From Gaeumannomyces sp. JS-464 (lineage: Eukaryota; Ascomycota; Sordariomycetes; Magnaporthales; Magnaporthaceae), in NCBI GenBank assembly GCA_002197995.1, contig NGZR01000002.1, positions 8,742,001 through 8,806,000 on the forward strand: a stretch of 64,000 nt of DNA. Reading direction: 5' to 3'. A model generated the notes under the pieces. The model saw only the letters and a list, made by a program, of their open reading frames with translations. It was not told the DNA's origin and did no database searches. Below are positions 36,100 through 44,810 of this stretch, in pieces. Numbering within the stretch: the stretch's first letter is position 1; the number at the start of each line of letters is the position of its first letter. A program made the position numbers and the translations under genes.

Positions 36100-36223
36100 G
36101 CACCAGTGGTGTAGTGGTATCATCTTGAGCTTGAAAAAGTAAAAGGACCCGGGTTCGAATCCCGGTTGGTGCATACAAAGGGCAAGCGACCGAAAAGTCG
36201 ATTGTCCTTTGTAACTTTTTTTT
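36100..36223 (+). ncRNA. tRNA-like Pol III unit with 3' hairpin
   Basis: Bases 36100-36173 begin GCACCAGTGG and end GGTTGGTGCA, forming a 7-bp acceptor-like stem. The D arm is identical in style to fungal tRNA-Gly, and the T arm is perfect (CCGGG-TTCGAAT-CCCGG). A box TGGTGTAGTGG (36107-36117) and B box GGTTCGAATCC (36152-36162) are intact. The anticodon arm is abnormal. The 22 nt at 36124-36145 fold as 3 bp, a GA/AA internal loop, then 4 pairs capped by a GAAA tetraloop, leaving no 7-nt loop and no anticodon. Directly after, 36174-36213 form a hairpin with two 17-nt arms (15 Watson-Crick pairs, one G-U, one G-A) and a 6-nt loop CGAAAA, followed by a T8 run (36216-36223) suitable for Pol III termination. 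I read this as a Pol III transcript or tRNA-derived element rather than a translating tRNA. A tRNA-Gly pseudogene is the main alternative. Confidence 0.65.
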
Positions 36224-36737
36224 ATTTGTTTTTTCATGCTGTTAAAATAGCATTTAAAAAGACTCTACTTTATCAGGAACCCCGAAAGTTTTTTTTATTT
36301 TTTTTTAACTACCCCGCAATTTTAACGTCGCGAGGAAGGGTGGACGCCTATGAGTGAGTATGCGATGTACAACTGCTTTGGAAACGGAGGAGCTCGATAA
36401 TAATCGAACATGGTATTTACAGTTTAAGTCTTTCCCTGGGGCAGTCGCCGCGCTGGACCTAGGAGCTACCGGCTAAGTCGCACGCGTATGTGATGAAAGG
36501 GGGGGCGACCCGGAGGCGGTTGGGAAGCTGTGGAAACTGAGCGAAGAGCTTGTGGAGTAGCAATGTAGCTACTAATTGGTGACGGCGACATTGAGAAAAG
36601 AGTCCGGCCGGTTCAACAAAGAAAGAGCGTAACAAAGAAGAATAGTAGTACTAGGCATATAATACAAAGGCCAGCGGGATCTTGTCCCGATATATGTAAT
36701 ATGTACAGCACAATGGAAGCAGCACCCATTATGCCTG
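36224..36737. other. intergenic
   Basis: T-rich at the left (a second T/A-rich run near 36290-36307), then unremarkable sequence before the 3' end of the AA8 gene. No gene was recognised. Confidence 0.6.
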
Positions 36738-37602
36738 TTACAAGGGCAGACGCAAGGGCTCTCTAGTCAGAGTTGTCGCTATCACTGTCAGAGTCGTCTC
36801 CGTTGCCGTCGTTCCCCTTTCCCGCCCCAGGACGACCGGGGTTGCCCGCGTGGACGCGGCGACCGCCTCACCTGCGAGCGCGGCGACGGCGTCAAACTGC
36901 GCCTGCGCCACGCGCGCGTTGCCCAGCCGCGCGGTGAAGGGCCCGAACCCGCGCTCGTGGAAGCCGAGCCTGGCGCCAGGTTCGCGGCGTCCGAGACCTG
37001 GCGGGCGGACAGGGCCCAGCCCATGACGGCGTCGGCGGTCGCCTGCTCCGGTCCGAGCCCGAGGGCGGCGTCGAGGCAGCCCTCGCACAGGAAGGTGTAC
37101 AGGAGCGAGGTGGCGTTGACGGCGACGCCCCGGGCGATTGGGCGGACCTTGAAGCGGCCCGTCACCTCGGGCGGGTTGTCCTCGTCGGTGGCCTGGCGGA
37201 ACGAGGTCACGGCGCCGCCCTTGCCGTCGGGCCAGACGGCCAGGATGAAGTTGTCGTCCATGTCGCCGATGAAGCCCATGGCTCCGTAGCCGTTGCCGTT
37301 GGCGAGCGGGGACTGGAACTGGCCGATGAAAGAGTCGAGGTTGTATTTTCGGGAAGGGCCATGGCGTAGCCGAAGGAAGTGCGGGCGCCGAAGAAGCGCT
37401 CCATGGTCAAGCCGGTCGCCTGGTCTGTAAAGGGGGCCGACTTTTGGGCAGGTGTGGAGGTGGCGTCCTTGGCTTGGGTGAGCTGGACGAATAACGGGAG
37501 GAGGAGGGCGGTGGCGATGGCCTGGAGAGCTAGGAGGTAGGAAAGCGAGAACGCGAGACTTTTCTTCCCCGATCTTCTATGCTGTTGCATCAAGCGAGAC
37601 AT
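36738..37602 (-). CDS. stand-alone AA8 cytochrome (CDH heme-domain-like), frame-broken
   Basis: Secreted b-type cytochrome domain related to the N-terminal half of cellobiose dehydrogenase, without the flavin domain; such proteins can relay electrons to LPMOs. The start at 37602 (accATGTC) leads to a basic N-terminus and a long hydrophobic core (LAFSLSYLLALQAIATALLL) ending near QLTQAKDA. The AA8 body includes RTSFGYAMALPE, GFIGDMDDNFILAVWPDG and LLYTFLCEGCLD (a Cys pair as in CDH). The candidate heme His is in LGFHERGFGPF and a Met candidate in GDMDDN. Two frame changes are needed: the T4/A4 run at 37346-37349, one base short (restoring EKYNLDSFIGQFQ), and near 36969-36978, one base short. 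The C-terminal tail is Thr-rich with no CBM1. An upstream in-frame ATG at 37668 exists but would spoil the signal peptide. Confidence 0.8.
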
Positions 37603-39030
37603 GGTTCTGGTGGTGTGGATGTGTGTTTTGTGGTGGGCTGTTCGGGATCCTGCTCGCAATATGCACATCCAAAAGATTATACGAGATGGGTGATGAGGCT
37701 GTGAGAACGAGGCCCTAGGTGATAGCTTCGGGGCGGCTGCCTGTCACATTTATGGTCGAAAGGTCAGCGAGGGCACGAGGTCTTTCCATCCAGTCAGAGA
37801 CCCGGCATGATGGCTTGAATCTCAGCTGTCCTAACTAAGGAGGCCTAGCCGCCCGCGCTGTACAGCCCGGTAGTCGGTGTCCCTCAATGGGTCGGGCATC
37901 GCAAGAGTGGCATATGTTGGCGAGCTCGAGTGGGCCTAGACTGTAAGCTTGCTGTCGGGCTCTGCAGTGAAACATCACCAAGGCGGCGATGGGCAAGTGT
38001 TTGCGAGATGCCGTCGATCCGGCCCTTGCCGCTCGACCACGATCCTAGAGGGTCAGCGAAAGCAGTCGGCTGGGATGACCTGGGAGAAAATAAAGTCTGG
38101 ATCAAATTATGGCAGGCAGGGTTTGGTGATGGAAGCGGTTGCTTCTAGGGAAACCCCTGCGGACATCACAAACCAGGGTTCGATATGAGCTCCGGCTTGC
38201 ATGATGGATGGTTGATGGATTCGCGTCAATGGCCGTCCTGTAATTTTCTCCTTGGTGCGCTGAGATTGTTGGATTGAGGCAGGTCGTCGCGCGCTACCTT
38301 CCGTTTGCGGCGCCCGAAGCTCCTCGTCCCATGTTAAGAAACAGGCCGACTGGAGTTGGCCGTTGCAGGTGGGTGGAACGAATGGATTATTTGGCTCTCG
38401 GGGAGGCGAGCACATCGGTTGGGGCGCAGCTGGAACGCTGAACAGATGCCTGTCGGCTAAACCTGTCGTCAATTCTGATGCTGGCTTGGGGGGAATTTTA
38501 TGTGGGCGACCTCGCCGGCGATGGGGTCCGGCCATCTATCCGAGACGCCAGCTCTCCCCGGATCAAGAGAAGTGCAGTCTTCGCGTCGAAGCTTGGACTA
38601 TGACCGATTTAACGCCAAGAGTGCAGAGCCGCCAAAAGTTTCTGTACTGCCCGCTGGAATCAATGGACGACCGCGGACTGCCATTCTGGTATCTACCTAA
38701 GGTACCTAGGTAGGTACCTATCCATTGGGCTTGTCGATGCAAGGATCCCCGGCGACTCGAGGCGCAAAGCTCGTCAACCCCTCGTCCACTTGAAAGGCAC
38801 ATTGACCACGAGCAGTTGTCTAGAATTTCTGCGCGTTGCTGATCCAGCGTATCGATATTTCCCTGGCGCCCTATTCGTCGCGCACATCATGTGTGGTGCA
38901 GATATGGGTAGACCAATATTGAGCGGGTCCCATCTAGAGGCATGCAGTACTTCTCGTTTGGCGACGCCGACACGCGAGCTGTTCTCCAGGATTGTTAGCA
39001 TGGGTGCCTCTGCAAACCGGCCATCTTTCA
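37603..39030. other. intergenic
   Basis: No gene was recognised. A short region at 38695-38722 has the self-complementary octamer AGGTACCT twice in direct repeat. Confidence 0.55.
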
Positions 39031-39346
39031 TCAGCATTGGATGCACAGGGATTCACCCACATTCAAGCTTCCCCAGTCCCATTCGCCGCAGTCGTACTGG
39101 TACGTCTCGAACGTGTACTCGTGGGCGCCGTGCTCTTGACCTCGATCATGACGGACGACGTAGTCGCAGATTTTTATCCTCGATTGGGTAGCACATGCGC
39201 TCGAGCCGATGGGTGCTGACGTTCTCCCGGCCGAGATATTCGCTAGTGCATCGCTCTCTGACGTAGTAGCTGAATGCGTACAGGGTCCCAACGTCTGGCG
39301 GAGGGATGTAGTGCCCCACGGGCGTTGCTGGCAATGATAGATACAT
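39031..39346 (-). CDS. small hypothetical protein, probable one-base frame error
   Basis: The ATG at 39346 opens MYLSLPATPVGHYIPPPD and continues through YYVRERCTSEYLGRENVS and RLERMCYPIEDK with coding-like third positions. At a run of five A (39171-39175 on the plus strand as T5) the frame is lost. With four A it continues ICDYVVRHDRGQEHGAHE and TYQYDCGEWDWGSLNVG to a stop at 39031. The joined product is about 105 residues with five or six Cys and several Tyr/Trp. No signal peptide is visible at this start, so an upstream exon is possible. I do not recognise the family. The strong third-position bias in the second half is the main evidence for a real gene. Confidence 0.42.
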
Positions 39347-39782
39347 CGCGTGGGGCTTGTTGTTGTGGTATAGGCTGAGATGTCAGAGGTGAGCCGCAAT
39401 GGACGGTTTGATCGACGTTGGAGGTAAGGGCGGAACCTGTTGAAGAGACTTGGTCCCTTTTGGGCTCGAGGCACCCTCCAGAATTTGCAGTCTGCATCTT
39501 AGGTATCCATCTGGTGGCAGAAGGGAGGCGTCGTGGCGCCCGCCAAAAGCATGCCTGCCATGTGAATCGCCTCATGGTACGTCGCGCATACTTTCTAGAC
39601 TGAAATGTTTCGCCTAAGCTTTATCCACAACATGGGCCCTCCGCCTGGAGACGCTCCCCTTCACGGTTGTCCCAGGCAAGGCTTGCACTACCCTCGGCAC
39701 GCGGATTTAGCCCATTGGCAGCTATGGTTCTCCCGTGTTTGGGCGCGAGGGTTTGGGGCGAGTCCAGGCAGGGCGTGAGATT

Positions 39783-39818
<36 letters not shown>

Positions 39819-40554
39819 CCCTTGTTCTTCCGCACCGCCGATGCCATACCCACCCAGCCAAGGCTATTCCGGATGGCGTTGGATGTAGTAAAATTCTTTT
39901 TAGCATCATGTTCGTCCGCTTCTTCCCGTCATCTGGTCTGCTTGAACTTCTAATCTCGCAAGCGAGAGTGCCCTGCAGGTTGCCGCCTGCACGATTTCGC
40001 TGGACAAAGGAGAAATCCAAATTCCACCACTTGGCAGCGCAGGTCAAGCTTGGCAAGGCCGGGACTTTGTGCAAGTGGGTAAACGGCAGAGCTCAAGCGA
40101 TGGGATTTTTGGGGAGAGTTTCCCAATCCGGAAATCATCGGTGATCTGCCAGGGGCCTCTCCACATCTTGGAGGAGGTTGCCCGTGGGGTAGGCGACTGC
40201 GGAGCACGAGAGTTCAGCTCGACTCCAGTGTCGCTTCCCGCCATTTGGGTCCTCCATCGCTGGGAGCCTCGATCCCACCATGCACCCCCGCACGATCTGC
40301 GCTCGTACCTGGGAGCTTGTTCTTGCCGAAGATTGGTCGTGAGGTTTGCCGAGGCCGAGTCCTGTGGAGAAAGTGATGCAAGAGAGACAGACCGCTCCAA
40401 GGGGAGGCTGTTCGACATGGGTGCCAGCCCGTCCATGTGTTTTATTAAAAGTCCGTGGAAAAATCTCTCTTCCCCCGATGGCCGGGCAGCTCCCCTCTGC
40501 TCCTTTCTGCCAGGCACGTAGTCCTCTGTAATCGCAACCGCCCCCCTCGGAAAG
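39347..40554. other. intergenic with poly(T) tract
   Basis: Contains a T33 run at 39786-39818 and the promoter of the pectate lyase gene. No further gene was recognised. Confidence 0.6.
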
Positions 40555-41730
40555 ATGAAGCTCAACTCTGCCGTCCTCGTAAACACCCTTCTGGGCCTGT
40601 GCTCCCACGCCGCCGCGGCCCCGCCGCCCGCAAGCTGCTATGGGACGTGGGAGGTCGAGGGCTTCGCCAAGGACAACCCGATCGGCAAGACGACGGGCGG
40701 CGAGGGCGGGCCGACGGTGACGGTGGACAGCGCGAGCGCGCTGGTGACGGCCGTCAAAGGGACCGAGCCGCGCGTCGTCGTGGTCAAGGGCGACATCGCG
40801 CTGCCGTCGCGGCTCAAGGTCGGGTCCAACAAGTCCGTGATCGGGCTGGGTGACACGGCGCACATCACGGGCAGCGGCATCGACGTGTACCACGGCGACA
40901 ACGTCATCCTGCAGAACCTCAAGATCTCGCACATCGTCGGCAACGACGGTATCACCATCAGGAACACGACCAGGGTCTGGGTCGACCACAACGAGTTCTT
41001 TTCCGACATCAGCAAAGGCCCAGATTTTTACGTGCGCGGAACCCCTTTCTTGTGCGAATAGGAATTCCAGGGCAGGGACCTCTTTGCTGACCTTCGGGTG
41101 CCCCCCTCTTGAACAGGACGGCCAAGTCGACATCATCCGCGCCGCAGACTGGATCACGGTGTCGTGGAACTACTTCCACGACCACTGGAAGTCCTCGCTG
41201 GTGGGGAATTCGGACGCGCTGCGCGACGTGGACCAGGGCCACCTGCACGTCACATACCACCACAACCACTGGCGCAACGAGGGCACCCGGGGCCCCGCCG
41301 GCCGCTTCGGGCACCAGCACGTCTACAACAACCTGTACGAGGACTTCCTGCACCAGGCCATCCACTCGCGCTCCAACAACCAGGTCCTCGTCGAGGGCAA
41401 CGTTTTCCGCGGCAACACGACCGAGGCGCTCAGCACCTACGGGCTCGTCATCCCCATGGACTCGCCCAACACCTGCCCGTGCGGCGATGAGGAGCTGGAT
41501 GGGTTCGCCAACCTGGGTGCCCGTAAGCATTCCCCCACATCGCGTCCTTTTCTTGCTTCAATTGGCTGGACTCGCCTGCTAACCTCTGTGCAGTCAACGA
41601 CTGGGGCCCGGCTACAATCAACATCACACGGACGGGCAACTTCACCAAAGCCCCATACAAGTACAAACTGACGCCTCTTCAGTTGGTGGAGAAGGTAGTC
41701 AAGCAGGGGTCGGGGATTGGGAAGATATAG
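40555..41730 (+). CDS. PL1 pectate lyase
   Basis: Secreted Ca2+-dependent enzyme that cleaves polygalacturonate by beta-elimination. Three exons (40555-41031, 41117-41522, 41594-41730) with introns of 85 and 71 bp give 339 residues in an intact frame. The signal peptide is MKLNSAVLVNTLLGLCSHAAAA. The parallel beta-helix core includes VIGLGDTAHITG, NDGITIRNTTRVWVDHNEF (the WVDH motif near the calcium site) and, spanning the first splice junction, DFY-DGQVDI. DHWKSSLVGNSD and the R-x-P-x-x-R catalytic signature (TRGPAGRFG) follow. The gene is downstream of the AA8 cytochrome and forms part of the local cell-wall-degradation set. It is among the clearest models in the window. Confidence 0.95.
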
Positions 41731-42399
41731 ATGATGAAGAGCAAACAACCAATGTATAAAATTGATGGAAGGAAAAGTTATTTGAACAGAACCTCAGCGT
41801 CAGTAGTAATCAGACAAGCCTACATCACTCTCAAGTGACATTATTGCTTTCACCCGTGAACGCCCAAGAATGTCCTTTACATCTAAAAGCCAAGTCCAGT
41901 CGCCACGTTCCAACTACCTCCAATAGCGCAGCAATTCTTCAGGGTATTTCATGCGCCTCTGCTGTCAAGATTTGAACGGCGTTATGGGACCATAGTCACA
42001 TTTGAGCGAGCCCGACGGTGGCAGGACCCTGACAAGAACAGCCAAGCCTGTCACGCCATTCATCATACGGCGTCCGTACCTCAGCGGGGAACAGTCAATG
42101 GTCGGAAACCGGCGACGCAGAGAATGTATGTTTTTCTTGTTGGCATCGCCACCGCCGGGAACACTACCTTTGTTCACCAAGCGCCAATTCAGGTCTATAT
42201 AAGGACCTAGCTTCTATGACCGTACTCCTATGTGGCTTCTGGAGGTATCCGCAACCTCTACACTTTGATCAACCTACAGATTTGCTTTGTCTCGCCTGCC
42301 CGTACATCTGCGATCTGCTGCAGTCTGCCTTTGCCAACTCCACAGCCCTAGCTGCACGTATTCGTCCACATCACTCCTTGACACTTATCGGCAGCGACA
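41731..42399. other. intergenic / microprotein promoter
   Basis: The PL1 3' region, then the promoter of the tiny zinc-ribbon ORF. No other gene was recognised. Confidence 0.6.
42196..42202 (+). promoter_or_regulatory. possible TATA box of the microprotein gene
   Basis: TATATAA, 198 bp upstream of the ATG at 42400. A well-formed TATA motif in front of such a short ORF supports, but does not prove, an independent transcript. Confidence 0.4.
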
Positions 42400-42507
42400 A
42401 TGCCTGGAAAGTGTCCGACCCACGGCGACTACTCGGGAAGCTCGTGCACCTTCTGCGTGAGGGTGGACAAGCCCGCCAACAACGCGGCCCAAGACCAGGA
42501 GAACTAG
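42400..42507 (+). CDS. 35-residue zinc-ribbon-like microprotein
   Basis: The ORF starts cgacaATGCC and encodes MPGKCPTHGDYSGSSCTFC plus an Asn/Gln-rich tail, ending at TAG (42505-42507). Nearly all third positions are C or G, as in the large genes nearby and unlike surrounding DNA. Residues Cys5, His8, Cys16 and Cys19 form C-x2-H-x7-C-x2-C, a plausible single zinc knuckle or ribbon. A related but interrupted ORF lies 570 bp downstream. The size is below usual gene-finding limits, so it is likely missed in automatic annotation. Function unknown. Confidence 0.5.
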   Translation: MPGKCPTHGDYSGSSCTFCVRVDKPANNAAQDQEN

Positions 42508-43075
42508 CGTCTCCCCACCGTTCAGCAAAGTAGGCTTGCAGGTTCATCCTGGCAATAAGAATGGCTGCTTTGTCTCCGATAATTCTGCCTTCGGAGAGTC
42601 CACATTGGCCGGCAGAGTGGGACTATGTTGGGAAAGACGTGTGAGGAGGAGTATTAATATTGGGAACTATGGCTAGCGCCTCGGGTTGTGCTTATCGAAA
42701 GCTGTGAGCGAGAGGTGAGCGAGATCAGCGCACACATTCCTCCGGGGTCCTGTCGGAGTGGTCAGAAAATCAGCCGCTGAAGTACAACTTATTAGAAATC
42801 TCACCTGATCCAATGAACCACGCTGCTGGCGTTTCGATTGTGATTGTGTTCTTGGCCCGCTTATAAAAGGTTGTAATTGTCTCTTTCCTTCTTGGGAAGA
42901 ATAACAACCTAACCGCCAATCTTACAGCTCTCCAAGAATCCAACCTTATTTCTGTCTGCACCCCGTCAGACAAAGGCTACCAATTTCTTTCTACCTAACT
43001 AACTCCTCACAGATCTAGCAAAGAAGTAACGGATCAGTTGAGGGTGCCTCAAAAAGAAAGAGCCCTGCGACGAAT
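42508..43075. other. intergenic
   Basis: The spacer between the two zinc-ribbon-like ORFs. Pyrimidine-rich stretches just before 43010 look like a leader region. No other feature was seen. Confidence 0.5.
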
Positions 43076-43243
43076 ATGCCGGCCCCAAATCTCAGTAATG
43101 CCGGCCATCTCGGACACAGTGACTAGGAGCCACCACAGACGATCTGCCCCAACTGCGGTAAGGTCTTGTACAATGGAGAATCATGCCGGAGATGCGCGTC
43201 GCAACGCAGGCGGCTTGGCTGTGCGCCATCTAGCCAGTGGTAA
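43076..43243 (+). pseudogene. second zinc-ribbon-like small ORF, in-frame TAG
   Basis: The ATG at 43076 opens MPAPNLSNAGHLGHSD, then TAG at 43124-43126. The same frame continues EPPQTICPNCGKVLYNGESC followed by RRCASQRRRLGC to TAA at 43241. The C-P-N-C ... S-C-R-R-C pattern parallels C-P-T-H ... S-C-T-F-C in the ORF at 42400. A single CAG-to-TAG change would explain the break, as could a missed intron, but the only GT..AG pair spanning the stop is about 32 bp, too short and out of frame. It may be a decayed paralogue, or the second half may be an exon of an unrecognised gene. Confidence 0.4.
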
Positions 43244-43784
43244 GAAAGTCATAAAGGCTCAGGGTGAGGTGATGGTTTCGGAGTAGGAGCGGCAACTTTA
43301 CTGGGGCAAGACACGAACTGCAACAGCGATATCTCGAATCTATCTGCATTAGAACCATGGCGGTTTCAAGTAGGGAACTGTGATGTCTTCACAATGATCC
43401 TTGGTTCACCGAACATGGACAACAAGACTGATGGAAACAGTATCTGCATATGCGGTGCCCAAACGAGGTCAGCTACAAGAGATGGTAATATGTACAAAGT
43501 AAAGAACAGGCCCTAGGCCTCAAGAATCCAGTTCCTCCTGTTTTGACGAAATGACAAGTGTCGCGTTCTGCTCGACATCCCTGGTGTTCTGTGCGTTCCT
43601 GCTCACGCCGCCCACTGAGGCGTCACATCCTAGCTCTGGGTGGGAAGCATGTGGTGGTGGGTATAGGTCTGGCGGATGAGAGAGAGATGTACAAGATGTA
43701 GGGGATATGCGCGGACCCAGAAGGAGCTCAGCCTCCTGGTCCAGCCACGCAAATGCCGGGCAAATGCGAGCTGGGTGGGAGCAG
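43244..43784. other. intergenic
   Basis: No gene or repeat was recognised. It includes the 3' region of the minus-strand AA9 gene. Confidence 0.6.
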
Positions 43785-44810
43785 TTACTCCTGGGCGGCC
43801 ATCATGGCCACACGGCGCGCGCGGATGTCGCGCTTCTTGTTGCAGTCCGCCTTGGTATTCTTGGACTTGGCGGGGGTGGCGGGGGCCGAGGCGGCGGCGG
43901 GCTTCTGAGGAGTCGGCTTGCCCTGCTGCTGGTTGTTCTTGCCCTGGTTGCCCTGGGGCTGCTTGTTGTCGTTGTTGCTGCCAGCAGGGGTAGCAGGGGT
44001 AGCGGGAGCAGCAGCGCCACCGCCGGCACCGCCGGCAACCTTGACGGTCTTGTCGCCGCCGGCGCCGTTGGCCGAGCCACGGATGGTGCCGCCGGGGATG
44101 ACGTCAGGGCCGGGGATGGTGTCGAACGAGGTGGCGCGGCCCCAGACGCTGAAGTTGACGGCCTTGTCGGTCGACTTGTAGGCGCCGGGGAACTTGACCG
44201 AGGTGCCGGGGATGGAGGTGGCCGAGTTGCCGGTGACCTCGATCTGGGCGCAGGCGACGTAGAACTCGGCCTGGCCGTCGTGGGCGCCGTGCAGCGACAT
44301 CTGCTCGGCGCGGAGCAGGTACAGGCCGTTGGGCAGGGTGTCGGGGATCGGGGCCGAGATGCCGCCCTCGCCCCACATGCACCAGGCGGTGCTGCGCAGC
44401 GTCTCGGGGCTGCCCTGCTTGCAGATGAGGGCCTGGTGGATCTTGTACCAGTCCTTGCCGTCGTCCGTCTTTGCGTTGATAGGGCTAACGTAAACCTGAA
44501 CGGAGCCCGGGTGCTCCATGCGCTTGGCGCCGAAGCCGAGGTTGAGGCTGACCATGTCGTTGGCCTTGACCGTCAGCACGTCCCTGGCGGGCTTAGCGTT
44601 CTTGTTGCACGCGAAGCCGGGGTCGTTGGGCGTGATGGAGCCTTCGGGCGTTTTGTTAAACTTGATAGGGAGGTAGTAGTTGTCGTGTTTGCGAATGTAC
44701 TGGTTATCCCCGCCGACCTGCTTGGAGTTGAGGGCGATCTTGTCCCAGGTGAAGTGGGCACTGCCGATAGCGGCGAGGCCGGCGAAGGCGAGAAATCCGG
44801 TGGTCTTCAT
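43785..44810 (-). CDS. AA9 lytic polysaccharide monooxygenase with low-complexity tail
   Basis: A single exon of 341 residues with an intact frame; the start is in an ideal context (gtcaccATGAAG). The signal peptide MKTTGFLAFAGLAAIGSA is cut before HFTWDKIAL, making His the mature N-terminus (copper brace). The second copper His is in KRMEHPGSVQVYV, and the Gln/Tyr pair lies in AEFYVACAQIEV. WCMWGEGGISAPIPD and NGLYLLRAEQMSLHGAH are typical AA9 blocks. After about residue 265 the protein changes to a Gly/Ala/Pro then Asn/Gln/Lys-rich tail of some 70 residues ending CNKKRD and a basic-hydrophobic stretch. There is no CBM1 and no obvious GPI signal. Substrate preference cannot be inferred. It is the only unbroken AA9 here. 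Confidence 0.93.
   Translation of the reverse strand: MKTTGFLAFAGLAAIGSAHFTWDKIALNSKQVGGDNQYIRKHDNYYLPIKFNKTPEGSITPNDPGFACNKNAKPARDVLTVKANDMVSLNLGFGAKRMEHPGSVQVYVSPINAKTDDGKDWYKIHQALICKQGSPETLRSTAWCMWGEGGISAPIPDTLPNGLYLLRAEQMSLHGAHDGQAEFYVACAQIEVTGNSATSIPGTSVKFPGAYKSTDKAVNFSVWGRATSFDTIPGPDVIPGGTIRGSANGAGGDKTVKVAGGAGGGAAAPATPATPAGSNNDNKQPQGNQGKNNQQQGKPTPQKPAAASAPATPAKSKNTKADCNKKRDIRARRVAMMAAQE

Noticed and set aside
40135..41157. 340-residue minus-strand frame over the pectate lyase
   Set aside because: Antisense shadow of PL1 exon 1; composition mirrors the sense gene.
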